Below are positions 1 to 8,007 of a stretch of 64,000 bases of DNA, in pieces. A model generated the notes under the pieces. That model saw only the letters and a program-made list of their open reading frames with translations, searched no databases and had not been told where the DNA came from. Position numbers and translations under genes: made by a program. The stretch covers positions 844,685 to 908,684 of the forward strand of contig NZ_SGWY01000002.1 of NCBI RefSeq assembly GCF_004216665.1, given 5' to 3'. The DNA comes from Agromyces ramosus. Its GTDB lineage: Bacteria; Actinomycetota; Actinomycetes; Actinomycetales; Microbacteriaceae. Every line of letters begins with the position of its first letter. The stretch's first letter is position 1.

Positions 1-218
1 GCCTGGCCGAGCTCATCAACGACGAGACCGGCATCGCGACCGACACGGTTGAGCTGGACAAGTCGTTCACCGATGACCTCGACATCGACTCCATCTCGAT
101 GATGACGATCGTCGTCAACGCCGAGGAGAAGTTCGACGTCAAGATCCCCGACGAAGAGGTGAAGAACCTCAAGACCGTCGGCGACGCCGTCGACTTCATC
201 GTCAAGGCCCAGGCCTAG
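1..218 (+). CDS. acpP: Acyl carrier protein, 5' end cut by window edge
   Basis: C-terminal 71 codons of an acyl carrier protein; the reading frame enters from the window edge with the first full codon at base 3 and ends at TAG 216-218. The phosphopantetheine site is the DIDSIS motif, with Ser encoded at bases 90-92; the following acidic helix (SMMTIVVNAEEKFDVKIPD) is the usual partner-binding surface. In the cytosol this protein carries the growing acyl chain of type II fatty acid synthesis. fabF follows 79 bases downstream on the same strand, which is the usual actinobacterial fab order. Ile follows the Ser instead of the commoner Leu, a tolerated variant. Identification is secure although only part of the gene is present. 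Confidence 0.93.
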   Translation, partial: LAELINDETGIATDTVELDKSFTDDLDIDSISMMTIVVNAEEKFDVKIPDEEVKNLKTVGDAVDFIVKAQA

Positions 219-297
219 TCGCTGATCGGGCGGGCGGGCACGATGCGTGCCGCCCGCCCATCCGCGTGACCCTTCCCTCCCACGGAGTGCTTTCGTT

Positions 298-1533
298 ATG
301 ACCAAGAAGATCGTGATCACCGGCATCGGCGCGACCTCGCCGCTCGGCGGAACAGCCCGCGACAGCTGGAACGCGCTGCTCGCCGGCGAGTCCGGCGCCC
401 GCCACCTCGAGCAGGAGTGGGTCACCGAACTCGAACTGCCCGTGACCTTCGCGGCGACCGCGAAGCAGCCGACCTCCGAGGTGCTCGAACGCCACGAGCA
501 GAAGCGGCTCGACCCGTCGAGCCAGTTCGCCCTGATCGCCGGCCGTGAGGCCTGGGCCGACGCGGGAGCACCCGAGGTCGCCCCCGAGCGCCTCGCCGTC
601 GACTGGTCGACCGGCATCGGCGGGGTCTGGACGCTGCTCGACGCCTGGGACACCCTGCGCGAGCGCGGCCCCCGGCGAGTGCTGCCCATGACCGTGCCGA
701 TGCTCATGCCGAACGGGCCGGGTGCGGCGATCGGCATGGACCTGCACGCCCGCGCGGGAATCCGCACCGTGGTCTCGGCCTGCGCATCGAGCACCGAGGC
801 GCTGGTGAACGCGTACGACCACCTGCAGCAGGGCCTCGCCGACGTCGTCATCGCCGGCGGCTCCGAGGCGGCCATCCACCCGCTTCCCATCGCGGCGTTC
901 GCCTCGATGCAGGCGCTGTCGCGTCGCAACGACGACCCGGCGGTCGCGTCGCGCCCCTACGACCTGGGCCGCGACGGCTTCGTGCTCGGCGAGGGCGCGG
1001 CCGCGCTCGTGGTCGAGACCGAGGAGCACGCCAAGGCCCGAGGCGCACGCATCTACGCCGAGCTGCTCGGCGGCGCGGTCACGAGCGACGCCTATCACAT
1101 CACCGCTCCCGACCCCGAGGGCTCCGCTGCCGCACGCGCGATGAAGGCGGCCATCGAGGGCGCCGGAGCATCGCTCGCCGATGTCCGGCACGTCAACGCG
1201 CACGCCACGAGCACGCCGGTGGGCGACATCGCCGAGTACAACGCCGTGCGTCGCGTCTTCGGCGACCTCCTCGACGGGATCGCCGTCACCGCCACGAAGG
1301 CCTCGACCGGGCACCTGCTCGGCGGCGCCGGCGCGATCGAGGCGCTCTTCACGGTGCTCGCCCTGCACGAGCGCACGGCTCCGCCGACGATCAACCTCAC
1401 CCAGCAGGACCCCGAGATCCCGCTCGACGTCGTCACCTCGCCGCGCGCGCTCGGCGAAGGCGAGCTCATCGCCATCTCGAACTCGTTCGGCTTCGGCGGC
1501 CACAATGCCGTCGCCGCGTTCCGCACCGCCTGA
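298..1533 (+). CDS. fabF: Beta-ketoacyl-ACP synthase II
   Basis: 411-residue condensing enzyme of fatty acid elongation, joining malonyl-ACP to acyl-ACP. The thiolase-fold catalytic set is complete: nucleophile Cys162 in SACASS, His302 in NAHATSTPVGD, Lys334 and His339 in KASTGHLLGGAGA; a glycine-rich NSFGFGGHN ends the core. I chose ATG 298 because GGAG at 284-287 lies ten bases upstream and the protein then begins MTKKIVITG, as family members do; an earlier in-frame start at 247 would add residues without homology. It is the last gene of the rightward fab unit and is closed by a strong hairpin at 1561-1597. Length is normal for FabF. Confidence 0.95.
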   Translation: MTKKIVITGIGATSPLGGTARDSWNALLAGESGARHLEQEWVTELELPVTFAATAKQPTSEVLERHEQKRLDPSSQFALIAGREAWADAGAPEVAPERLAVDWSTGIGGVWTLLDAWDTLRERGPRRVLPMTVPMLMPNGPGAAIGMDLHARAGIRTVVSACASSTEALVNAYDHLQQGLADVVIAGGSEAAIHPLPIAAFASMQALSRRNDDPAVASRPYDLGRDGFVLGEGAAALVVETEEHAKARGARIYAELLGGAVTSDAYHITAPDPEGSAAARAMKAAIEGAGASLADVRHVNAHATSTPVGDIAEYNAVRRVFGDLLDGIAVTATKASTGHLLGGAGAIEALFTVLALHERTAPPTINLTQQDPEIPLDVVTSPRALGEGELIAISNSFGFGGHNAVAAFRTA

Positions 1534-1560
1534 GCGGATGCCGCGGGGCGCACGCCCGTG

Positions 1561-1597
1561 AGAAGACCCCGGTCGCCGTGAGGCGCCGGGGTCTTCT
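1561..1597. terminator. Strong bidirectional hairpin terminator after fabF
   Basis: Perfect 12-bp inverted repeat, AGAAGACCCCGG at 1561-1572 against CCGGGGTCTTCT at 1586-1597. An inner CGCC (1574-1577)/GGCG (1582-1585) stem closes a GTGA tetraloop. It sits between the converging fabF and DUF3145 genes and can serve both. There is no long T tract, as is usual at this GC content. Confidence 0.85.
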
Positions 1598-1684
1598 CGT
1601 CATGGTCCGCGGGGTTTCGTCTCATGCGCCGCCGGGAAGCCACCACCGACCTCGCGTCACGCCACCGCGCGGACCGCGTCGCCC

Positions 1685-2206
1685 TCAGCCCACCTGGTGC
1701 AACCAGACGACCGGGGCGAAATCACTGGCGTGGCGGAACGGCTCGAGCTCGTCGTCCCACGCCTGTCCCAGCGCGAGGCGGAGCTCGCGGTGCAGTTCGA
1801 GGGCGTCGTTGCCGGCGACCTCCATCGCGTAGCGGATGCGATCCTCGGGGATCACGGCGTTGCCCGCGGTGTCGGTCTGGACGTAGAACACGCCGAGCTC
1901 GGGCGTATGCATCCATCGGGCACCGTCGGTGCCCGGCGTCGGATCCTCGGTCACCTCGAACCGCAGCTGCTCCCAGCCGCGAAGTGCCGACGCGAGCTTC
2001 GCGCCGCTGCCGGCCTCGCCTTCCCAGTAGAACTCGGCGCGCATGAGCCCGCGCGAGACGGGCTGCTCCACCCAGTCGAAGTTCACCGCCCCGCCCAGGG
2101 CGCCGCCTGCTGCCCATTCCACATGCGGGCACAGCGCCCGCGGCGAGGAGTGCACGAACAGCACGCCTCGCGCGGCGCGCACGGCCCGCGTGACCTTCTC
2201 CGCCAT
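1685..2206 (-). CDS. DUF3145 family protein
   Basis: 173-residue cytosolic protein of the actinobacterial DUF3145 family, whose function is unknown and which is commonly found beside fatty-acid synthesis genes, as here. No catalytic motif is evident; the chain alternates charged strands with a conserved-looking core (HSSPRALCPHVEWA, EFYWEGEAGSGAKLA, GVFYVQTDTAGN). I chose the ATG at 2206 (MAEKVTRAVRAA) because GGAGACGGAG directly precedes it; the frame is open much further upstream but that extension is low-complexity shadow sequence. It converges on fabF, with the terminator between them. The family call is from recalled sequence similarity; any acyl-CoA carboxylase or fab role is inference from context only. 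Confidence 0.8.
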   Translation of the reverse strand: MAEKVTRAVRAARGVLFVHSSPRALCPHVEWAAGGALGGAVNFDWVEQPVSRGLMRAEFYWEGEAGSGAKLASALRGWEQLRFEVTEDPTPGTDGARWMHTPELGVFYVQTDTAGNAVIPEDRIRYAMEVAGNDALELHRELRLALGQAWDDELEPFRHASDFAPVVWLHQVG

Positions 2207-2358
2207 CTCCGTCTCCGTTCTCGAGGTGCGTCTTCCCCTACGACCTCGGAACCGCCGGACGGCGACATGTTCGGTTGTGGACGGCGAGCCGTCATGGGCG
2301 ATTATGCCCCGGAATCCCGCGCAGGACAAGGTTCCCGCGCGGGTCGGGCCGGTACCCA

Positions 2359-2374
2359 CCGCGGCGCGCCGCGG
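2359..2374. promoter_or_regulatory. 16-bp perfect palindrome upstream of the PadR gene
   Basis: CCGCGGCGCGCCGCGG reads identically on both strands and ends 48 bases before the PadR-type start. It could be an autoregulatory operator. PadR operators described elsewhere are usually more AT-rich, and GC-only palindromes arise easily in this genome, so the call is tentative. Confidence 0.3.
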
Positions 2375-2422
2375 GGAACAGTATGCTCGGTGAAGCGTTC
2401 CCTCATCCCTCCCGGAGGCACC

Positions 2423-3121
2423 ATGGCCGTGCGCGACGCATTGCTCGCCCTGCTCACGGCGGGGCCCGCGTACGGGTTCCAACTCCACGGCGGCCTCGCG
2501 TCGCGCACCGGCGGGCGCCGCACGATCAACGTCGGCCAGACCTACGCGACCCTCGAGCGACTGACGAGGCAACGGCTCGTCGAACCGGCCGGCACCACCG
2601 ACGACGGGCTCCCGCTGCATCGCCTCACCACGGCGGGGGCGACGGCGGCCACGGCATGGCTCGAGGGGGCGGATGCCGCGGGCGCCGATCCGTGGGACGA
2701 GACGGTCGACCGCGTGCTGATCGCCCGCTCGCTGCCCGACTGCGACGCCGACGCCGTCGTGTCCGCCGAGCGGCGACGGTGGACGCAGCGACGCCGCGAG
2801 GCATCCGCCGCGACCGGGACGACGCTGGAGCCCGACCCCGTCGATCGGGCGGGTGCAGAACCGACCGACGAGGAACGCGCCGAGTCCGCCCTCGTGCGGC
2901 TGGCGGCATCCGCGGATCTCTCGCGTGCGGACGCCGCGCTCGCCTGGCTCGACGCGGTCGCCGCGGAGCCGCGCACGGCCTACGCCCCTCGCGCCGACCG
3001 CCCGAGACGGGGCCGCCGGCCGGGCGGGGTCGCGACGGGAGCCCAGCGCGCGGGCGCTCAGGCCGCTGGCGCTCAGGCCGCGGGAGCCCAGCCGTCCGGC
3101 GCTCAGCCGGCCGACGCGTAG
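2423..3121 (+). CDS. PadR-family transcriptional regulator with pentapeptide-repeat tail
   Basis: 232 residues. The N-terminal ~80 residues form the PadR winged helix (VRDALLALLTAGPAYGFQLH, then TYATLERLTRQRLVEP and a wing with PLHRLTTAG). A helical C-terminal region follows (residues 85-195), the usual dimerisation part. Residues 206-230 are five tandem GAQ-x-x units (GAQRA, GAQAA, GAQAA, GAQPS, GAQPA) encoded by 15-bp DNA repeats, ending in DA and the stop. ATG 2423 is preceded by GGAGG at 2414-2418. The gene ends inside the 3' end of the opposite-strand polymerase gene, so the repeats overlap that gene's last codons. The ligand and targets are unknown; a self-regulated repressor is the default family role. 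Confidence 0.8.
   Translation: MAVRDALLALLTAGPAYGFQLHGGLASRTGGRRTINVGQTYATLERLTRQRLVEPAGTTDDGLPLHRLTTAGATAATAWLEGADAAGADPWDETVDRVLIARSLPDCDADAVVSAERRRWTQRRREASAATGTTLEPDPVDRAGAEPTDEERAESALVRLAASADLSRADAALAWLDAVAAEPRTAYAPRADRPRRGRRPGGVATGAQRAGAQAAGAQAAGAQPSGAQPADA
3038..3112 (+). repeat. 15-bp tandem repeat, five units, inside the PadR gene
   Basis: Five imperfect 15-base units of the form GGCGCTCAGGCCGCT, in frame, give the GAQxx pentapeptides. The last unit overlaps the 3' end of the convergent polymerase-like gene (3103). Unit number could vary between strains by slippage without shifting frame. Confidence 0.8.
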
Positions 3122-4938
3122 CTGTCGACCACCGCGAGGTCGAGGGGGAACTCGACCGGGAAGTCGCCGAACAGCAGTCGCCCGGCGCCTCGCGCGGAGT
3201 CCCGCACGGCGGCGGCCACCTCGTCGGCGACCTCGCGCGGTGCGTGCACGATGATCTCGTCGTGCAGGAAGTAGACGAGATGCGGCGACCGGCCGAACAC
3301 CGGACCGGCGCCGCGGGCGTCGGGCGTGGTCGACGGGACGTCGGCCCCGATCGCGTGGAGACGGCCGCGGAGCGCGGCCATCCAGCAGAGCGACCACTCG
3401 GCCGCACTGCCCTGCACCACGAAGTTCCGCGTGAAGCGGCCCCAGTCGCGCGCCGTCGACCGTGCACGACGCTCATCGGCCGCCGTCGCGTCGGGCTCGG
3501 TCGCCCGTGCCTGCACCGCCCGCCACTCCGCCGGCGGCAGCGGCGACGAGCGCCCGAGCAGCGTGGTCACCGCCGCGCCGCGCTCGCCGTCGCGTGCCGC
3601 CTGGTCGACGAGTCGCATGGCACGCGGGAACGCACGGGCGAGCCGCGGCACGAGTCGCCCGCTCTCACCGGTGGTCGCCCCGTACATGGCGCCCAGGATC
3701 GCGATCTTCGCCTCATCACGGGTGGCGACGACCCCCGCGTCCACCAGGCCGCGGTAGAGGTCGCGACCCCGGCTCGCCTCGGCCATCGCCGCGTCGCGGG
3801 CCATGCCGGCGAGCACTCGCGGCTCGAGCTGTGCCGCGTCGGCGACGACGAGCGTCCAGCCCGGGTCGGCGACCACGGCGCTCCGCACGTTCTTCGGGAG
3901 CTGGAGGGCGCCGCCCCCCGACGTCGCCCAGCGACCGGTCGCCGTGCCGCCCGGGACGTACTCGGGGCGGAACCGACCGTCGACGACCCATTCGTCGAGC
4001 CAGGCCCATCCGTTCGCGCTGAGCAGTCGCGCGAGCTTCTTGTACGCGACGAGCGGGTCGATCGCCGGGTGGTCGTGCTCCCGCAGCTCCCAGCGCGCCG
4101 TCGAGCCGACCTGGATGCCCGCGCCACGCAGCGCGCGCAGCAGGTCGACCTGCGAATCGAGGTTCACGGATGCCGCGCCGAGCTCGTCGCGGACCCGGGA
4201 CGCGAGAGCCTCCATCCGAGTCGGCTTCCACCCCGGAGCGGGACGCGGGCCAAGCTCCTCCTCCAGCACGGCCTCGTGCACCGCGCGATCCCACGGCAGC
4301 CCGGCGGCCTGGAGCTCGACGCCGATCAGGGCGCCCGCCGACTCCGCGGCGAGGAGCAGCCGAAGTGCGCCCGGGTCGGTGCTCCCCTCGACGAGCGCGA
4401 GTTGTCGCGCGAGCTCATCGGCCACCTGCGTCGCGGTGGGCGTGGATCCACCCGACCTCGGCGCATCGTCCGTCGCCGTATCGACCCGGCGGGTCGGGTC
4501 GACCGGTGGTTCGGTGCCGCGGGGAACGCCCACCGCGTCGAAGTCGTCGAGGTCGAACAACGTGCTGTGGGGACTGGCGGACGCGACGACCGGGCCGGTC
4601 GCCGTCGCGGTCGCAGCATCGGCCGGGCCCGGGGGCAGCCACGCCGGCCGCGGCATGCCACCGGAGGCGCGCGCGGCCGACGTCGACGTCGACCGGTCGA
4701 GGATCGCGCCGCACAGCCGCAGGTCGTGGCAGCGTTCGACCCGGACGCCGGCCTGGAGGAGTCGCGGGTACCACCGCCGGGTCTCGACCCACACCCAGCG
4801 CGGATGCTCGCGCTCCTCGAGGTCTCGCACCGCCTCGGGGAGGGCGTCGGCTGCGACCACGGCGATCGGGGCGGGGCCCGCGTCGGGGTCGACGAGGACG
4901 ACGCGGTCCCCCTCCCCCGCCCCGACCACGATCTGCAC
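3103..4938 (-). CDS. Family A DNA polymerase-like protein (annotated elsewhere as bifunctional 3'-5' exonuclease/polymerase)
   Basis: 611 residues, GTG start at 4938 giving MQIVVGAGEGDRVVLVD. The C-terminal half carries the three polymerase motifs of the Pol I family: motif A in VVADAAQLEPRVLAGMARD, motif B in RDEAKIAILGAMYGATTGE, and motif C in YFLHDEIIVHAP, with the catalytic Asp of A and the HDE of C present. The N-terminal ~210 residues match the short exonuclease-like region of this actinobacterial family, but I see no clear DEDD motif there. It lacks the 5' nuclease domain and is much shorter than housekeeping PolA, so it is an auxiliary polymerase, probably in repair. It converges on the PadR gene, overlapping by 19 bases. 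Confidence 0.85.
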   Translation of the reverse strand: MQIVVGAGEGDRVVLVDPDAGPAPIAVVAADALPEAVRDLEEREHPRWVWVETRRWYPRLLQAGVRVERCHDLRLCGAILDRSTSTSAARASGGMPRPAWLPPGPADAATATATGPVVASASPHSTLFDLDDFDAVGVPRGTEPPVDPTRRVDTATDDAPRSGGSTPTATQVADELARQLALVEGSTDPGALRLLLAAESAGALIGVELQAAGLPWDRAVHEAVLEEELGPRPAPGWKPTRMEALASRVRDELGAASVNLDSQVDLLRALRGAGIQVGSTARWELREHDHPAIDPLVAYKKLARLLSANGWAWLDEWVVDGRFRPEYVPGGTATGRWATSGGGALQLPKNVRSAVVADPGWTLVVADAAQLEPRVLAGMARDAAMAEASRGRDLYRGLVDAGVVATRDEAKIAILGAMYGATTGESGRLVPRLARAFPRAMRLVDQAARDGERGAAVTTLLGRSSPLPPAEWRAVQARATEPDATAADERRARSTARDWGRFTRNFVVQGSAAEWSLCWMAALRGRLHAIGADVPSTTPDARGAGPVFGRSPHLVYFLHDEIIVHAPREVADEVAAAVRDSARGAGRLLFGDFPVEFPLDLAVVDSYASAG

Positions 4939-5018
4939 GCGTCCATTCTCGCGGGCGCCGACGACACTGTCGGCGGGCACCGCCACCATTGATGCATGGA
5001 TGACATGGTGAGGCGATC

Positions 5019-5780
5019 GTGGTCGCCGTGAGCTTCCGCTGCGGACACGGCGCAGCGGGCGACGACGCCGGCGTCGTCGCGCTCCGGCGCGTGTGCCCGC
5101 TCTGCATGCTGCTCGACGAGACGCACCGGTCGCGCGGCGAGCTGCTCCGCCGTGTCGCCCCCGCGCAGCGCTCGGCACTCGCCGACGAGACACGCGTGGG
5201 CGCGACCTACGACTGGAGGTGCGCACGCGGCCACGACCGCTACGCCGCGACGGTGCGCGCCGTGCTCACGGGCCCCGGCTGCCCGAAGTGCGGCGTCAAC
5301 GCCGCCGGGCCGAGTTCGGCGCGCGAGGCCGGGGTCGCGTTCATGAACCCCGGCCTGCGGACACGCACCTCGCAGACCGAGCAGCGCCTGAAGGTCCTGC
5401 TCGGCGAACGGATCCGCCTTCACCACGGCGTCAACGCCGTGCGCATCGCCCGCACGTTCTACGGGCGCCAGGAGGTCTGGCCCGACATCCTCGTGCCGCA
5501 GCTGCGGATCGCGGTGGAGTACGACGACCCCGGGCGTTCCCGGCGCGCCCACCTGGGCCTCAAGGAGGCCTCCGACCTCGAGAAGGACGAAGCCCTGCGC
5601 GAGGTCGGCTGGGAGGTCGTGCGCATCCGCGCGGGCGGTCTCCGATCACTCGGACCCCACAGCGTGGTGTGCCACGCGCTCACCCCCGCGGCCGTCGACG
5701 AAGTCGTCGCCTGCATGCGGCGCATCCGGGGCGACGCGGCGGTCGATGCGATCGCCACGGGGCATCCGGCGGCCTCGTGA
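5019..5780 (+). CDS. Zinc-ribbon protein with PD-(D/E)XK nuclease-like C-terminus
   Basis: 253 residues. Two metal-binding clusters are visible: C8/H10 with C26/C29, and C68/H72 with C88/C91 (WRCARGHDRY...GCPKCG), the second resembling the treble-clef zinc ribbons that precede nuclease domains. The C-terminal part has E121, the VWPDILVP...IAVEYD pair (D156, E167) and a following KDEALREVGWEVVRIR strand-helix-strand, which together look like a PD-(D/E)XK fold of the Vsr/DUF559 kind. GTG 5019 has GTGAGG five bases upstream; GTG 5028 is an alternative. The gene diverges from the polymerase-like gene with only 80 bases between starts. A nuclease or DNA-repair role is inference. Confidence 0.6.
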   Translation: MVAVSFRCGHGAAGDDAGVVALRRVCPLCMLLDETHRSRGELLRRVAPAQRSALADETRVGATYDWRCARGHDRYAATVRAVLTGPGCPKCGVNAAGPSSAREAGVAFMNPGLRTRTSQTEQRLKVLLGERIRLHHGVNAVRIARTFYGRQEVWPDILVPQLRIAVEYDDPGRSRRAHLGLKEASDLEKDEALREVGWEVVRIRAGGLRSLGPHSVVCHALTPAAVDEVVACMRRIRGDAAVDAIATGHPAAS

Positions 5781-5893
5781 CCCGTCGCGGCGAACGGGTC
5801 GCACACCGTTGATGCGATGCGGCTCGCGCGCCGATAGTGTTGGTCCACCCGCGGGCGTTCGCCCGCGGGATTCGCGCGCAGAGAGGCCCCTCG

Positions 5894-6364
5894 TTGCTCC
5901 TCCCGTTCCTGATCGCCGGAGGCGTCGGCCTCGTGCTGCTGCTCGTCTCCCTCGTGCTCGGCGACCTGCTCGACCACTTCGAGATCGGCGATGGCGCCAT
6001 CTCCAGCACGGCGCTCGCCGTCGGCCTCGTCGTCTTCGGCGCCGCGGGAGCGCTGACGATCAGCATTGGCCTCGACCTGGTCTGGGCGTACGTGCTCGCG
6101 GCGGTGCTCGCGGTGGTCGCCTACGCGCTCAGCGTGCTGGCCGTGCGGAGCCTTACCCGCAGCTCCGACGGCACGCCGCAGTCCGCGATCGGGCTCACGG
6201 GCGTCGCGAAGTCCGATGTGTCGTCGGCCGGGGGCGAGGTCAGCCTCGACGGTCCTGGTGAGATCGAGCGCCGGCTCGCCTACTCGGATTCGCCGATCGC
6301 CGAGGGCGCACGCATCCGGGTCGTCGAGCACGCCGGTACCCGGGTGAAGGTCGCCGCCGACTGA
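5894..6364 (+). CDS. NfeD-like membrane protein paired with flotillin
   Basis: 156 residues starting at TTG 5894 with AGAGAGG seven bases upstream; the longer frame to 5837 would add an arginine-rich leader without hydrophobic character. Transmembrane segments lie near residues 2-25, 36-60 and 64-85. A soluble C-terminal domain (residues ~95-156) has the small beta-barrel pattern of NfeD/OB-fold proteins: GLTGVAKSDVSSAGGEVSLDG, then GARIRVVEHAGTRVKV. NfeD-type proteins commonly sit next to flotillins and act with them in membrane microdomains. The flotillin gene follows 126 bases downstream. Its leader (AGAGAGGCCCCTCG before the start) resembles that of the flotillin gene (GAAAGGTCCCCTC). Confidence 0.7.
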   Translation: MLLPFLIAGGVGLVLLLVSLVLGDLLDHFEIGDGAISSTALAVGLVVFGAAGALTISIGLDLVWAYVLAAVLAVVAYALSVLAVRSLTRSSDGTPQSAIGLTGVAKSDVSSAGGEVSLDGPGEIERRLAYSDSPIAEGARIRVVEHAGTRVKVAAD

Positions 6365-6371
6365 CCGGGCG

Positions 6372-6467
6372 GCGCCCCCGCACGTCTGCACCACGCTCGT
6401 CTCACGCGCTCCCCCGCACGTCCGGCACCACCCGTCAACCGACGCGCTCCCCGCACGTCGGCCCACC
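6372..6467 (+). repeat. Three direct repeats of about 25 bp between the NfeD-like and flotillin genes
   Basis: Copies at 6372-6394, 6406-6431 and 6444-6467 share GCGC-C/T-CCCCGCACGTC followed by -GGCACCAC-like ends, spaced 34-38 bases. They fill most of the 126-base gap upstream of the flotillin start. They may be a multi-site protein-binding region or a small slippage array. Confidence 0.65.
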
Positions 6468-6490
6468 CCGAACGCACGAAAGGTCCCCTC

Positions 6491-7945
6491 ATGCTCGACC
6501 CCTTCGCGATCCAGGTGATCTCGATCATCGCGATCGTCGTCGCCCTGCTGTCCCTGCTCGTGTTCATCGCCCGGCGCATCCGTCGCGTGCCCCCCAACGA
6601 GGCGCTCGTGATCGTCGGCCGCGGCGCCGGCCGTGCCGCGCCCGAGAGCGCCGTCGGGCAGCGTGTCGTGATCGGCGGGCGCACCTTCGTCTGGCCGATC
6701 CTCCAGCAGGGCTTCTCGATCTCGCTCGAGCAGCGCCAGATCGGCATCACCGTCGAGGGCGTCGACAAGAACCGCATCAAGATCGCGATCAAGGCGTCGA
6801 TCAACTTCAAGGTCAGCGGCACCGAGGACGGCGTGCGGCGCGCGGCGCAGCGCTTCCTCTCGCAGCAGGAGCTCCTCACCGAGATCATCAAGGAGTCGCT
6901 CGAGGGATCCCTGCGCTCCATCGTCGGGGACATGACGATCGAGCAGATCATCTCCGACCGCAAGAGCCTCTCCGACCGCGTCGTGGCCGAGACCAAGACC
7001 GACCTCGTCGAGCAGGGACTCCAGGTCGACCTGCTGAACATCTCCGACATCTCCACGCCCGGCAGCGACTACCTCGCCAACCTCGGCCGTGCCGAGGCGG
7101 CCCGTGCCCGCCAGGTCGCCGAGGTCAGCGAGGCAGAGGCCGCTCGTGCCAGCGAGTTCGCGCGAATCGAGGCGGCCGAGCAGATCGCCGAACGCCAGAA
7201 GGCGCTGAACCTCAAGCAGGCCGTCATCAAGGCCGAGACCGACCGGGCCAACGCCGAGGCCGCCGCGGCGGGCCAGCTCGCGAAGGCCGAGCAGGACAAG
7301 CTCGTCGCGGTGCAGGAGCGCGACGCGCTGTCGGAGCAGGCGCTCGTGACGCAGGAGCGACTCGACATCGACATCCGGAAGCCCGCCGAGGCGGACGCCT
7401 ACGCGGAGGTGCAGCGGGCCACCGCACAGCGCGACGCCGCGAACGCGGCCACCGAGGCCGACGCGTACAAGCGCACGAAGATCGCCGAGGCGAACAAGGT
7501 CGCGGCCGTGCAGGACGCCGAAGCCGCGGCCAGCGCCGTGCGCTTCGCCGGCGAGGCCGAGCGCGACCGGCAGGTTGCCCTCGCCGCGGGTATCCGCGCC
7601 GAGGGCGAGGCGCGAGCCGCCGCCACGCAGGCGGAGGGCCTCGCGGACGCCGCCGCGACCGATGCGAAGGCGCTCGCCCTGAAGAAGTACGGCGAGGCCG
7701 CACTCGCGCAGGAGATCATCTCCCGGCTGCCCGAGATCGTGCGCGCCGCCGCCGAGCCGATCTCCAACATCAAGACCCTCACGGTCGTCTCCACCGACGG
7801 CGCGAGCGCGGTGACGAAGACCGTCGGCCAGGTGCTCGGCGAGGGCACCGAGGTCGTGAAGTCGCTCACCGGCCTCGACGTCCACTCGCTCCTCGCCGGG
7901 CTCGCCGGGGGCAAGCTCGTGCAGGGCGAGCTCGCCAAGGACTGA
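6491..7945 (+). CDS. Flotillin-like SPFH domain protein
   Basis: 484 residues. An N-terminal membrane anchor (residues 5-28, FAIQVISIIAIVVALLSLLVF) is followed by an SPFH/band 7 domain (residues ~30-200, with NEALVIVGRG and GVDKNRIKIAIKASINFKV). A long alanine- and glutamate-rich coiled coil spans residues ~200-400 (repeated AEAARAR, EADAYAE, AEANKVAA), ending in a shorter C-terminal region. This is the flotillin/FloT layout of membrane-scaffolding proteins that oligomerise on the inner leaflet. ATG 6491 is preceded by GAAAGG. It follows the NfeD-like gene, its usual partner, and ends at a hairpin shared with the next convergent gene. Length matches FloT-type proteins. Confidence 0.88.
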   Translation: MLDPFAIQVISIIAIVVALLSLLVFIARRIRRVPPNEALVIVGRGAGRAAPESAVGQRVVIGGRTFVWPILQQGFSISLEQRQIGITVEGVDKNRIKIAIKASINFKVSGTEDGVRRAAQRFLSQQELLTEIIKESLEGSLRSIVGDMTIEQIISDRKSLSDRVVAETKTDLVEQGLQVDLLNISDISTPGSDYLANLGRAEAARARQVAEVSEAEAARASEFARIEAAEQIAERQKALNLKQAVIKAETDRANAEAAAAGQLAKAEQDKLVAVQERDALSEQALVTQERLDIDIRKPAEADAYAEVQRATAQRDAANAATEADAYKRTKIAEANKVAAVQDAEAAASAVRFAGEAERDRQVALAAGIRAEGEARAAATQAEGLADAAATDAKALALKKYGEAALAQEIISRLPEIVRAAAEPISNIKTLTVVSTDGASAVTKTVGQVLGEGTEVVKSLTGLDVHSLLAGLAGGKLVQGELAKD

Positions 7946-7951
7946 GCCGAA

Positions 7952-7996
7952 CGGCAGCGGCCGGTCGGGAGCATCGGTTCCGGCCGGCCGCCGCCG
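7952..7996. terminator. Bidirectional hairpin between flotillin and STAND gene
   Basis: CGGCAGCGGCCGG (7952-7964) pairs with CCGGCCGCCGCCG (7984-7996) with one mismatch and a 19-base loop. It lies between the stops of two convergent genes (7945 and 8008). Confidence 0.65.
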
Positions 7997-8007
7997 TGTC
8001 GTGCGAG

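Noticed and set aside
2275-4992. 905-codon plus-strand frame over the polymerase gene
   Set aside because: Arginine-rich shadow of the minus-strand gene, no motifs.
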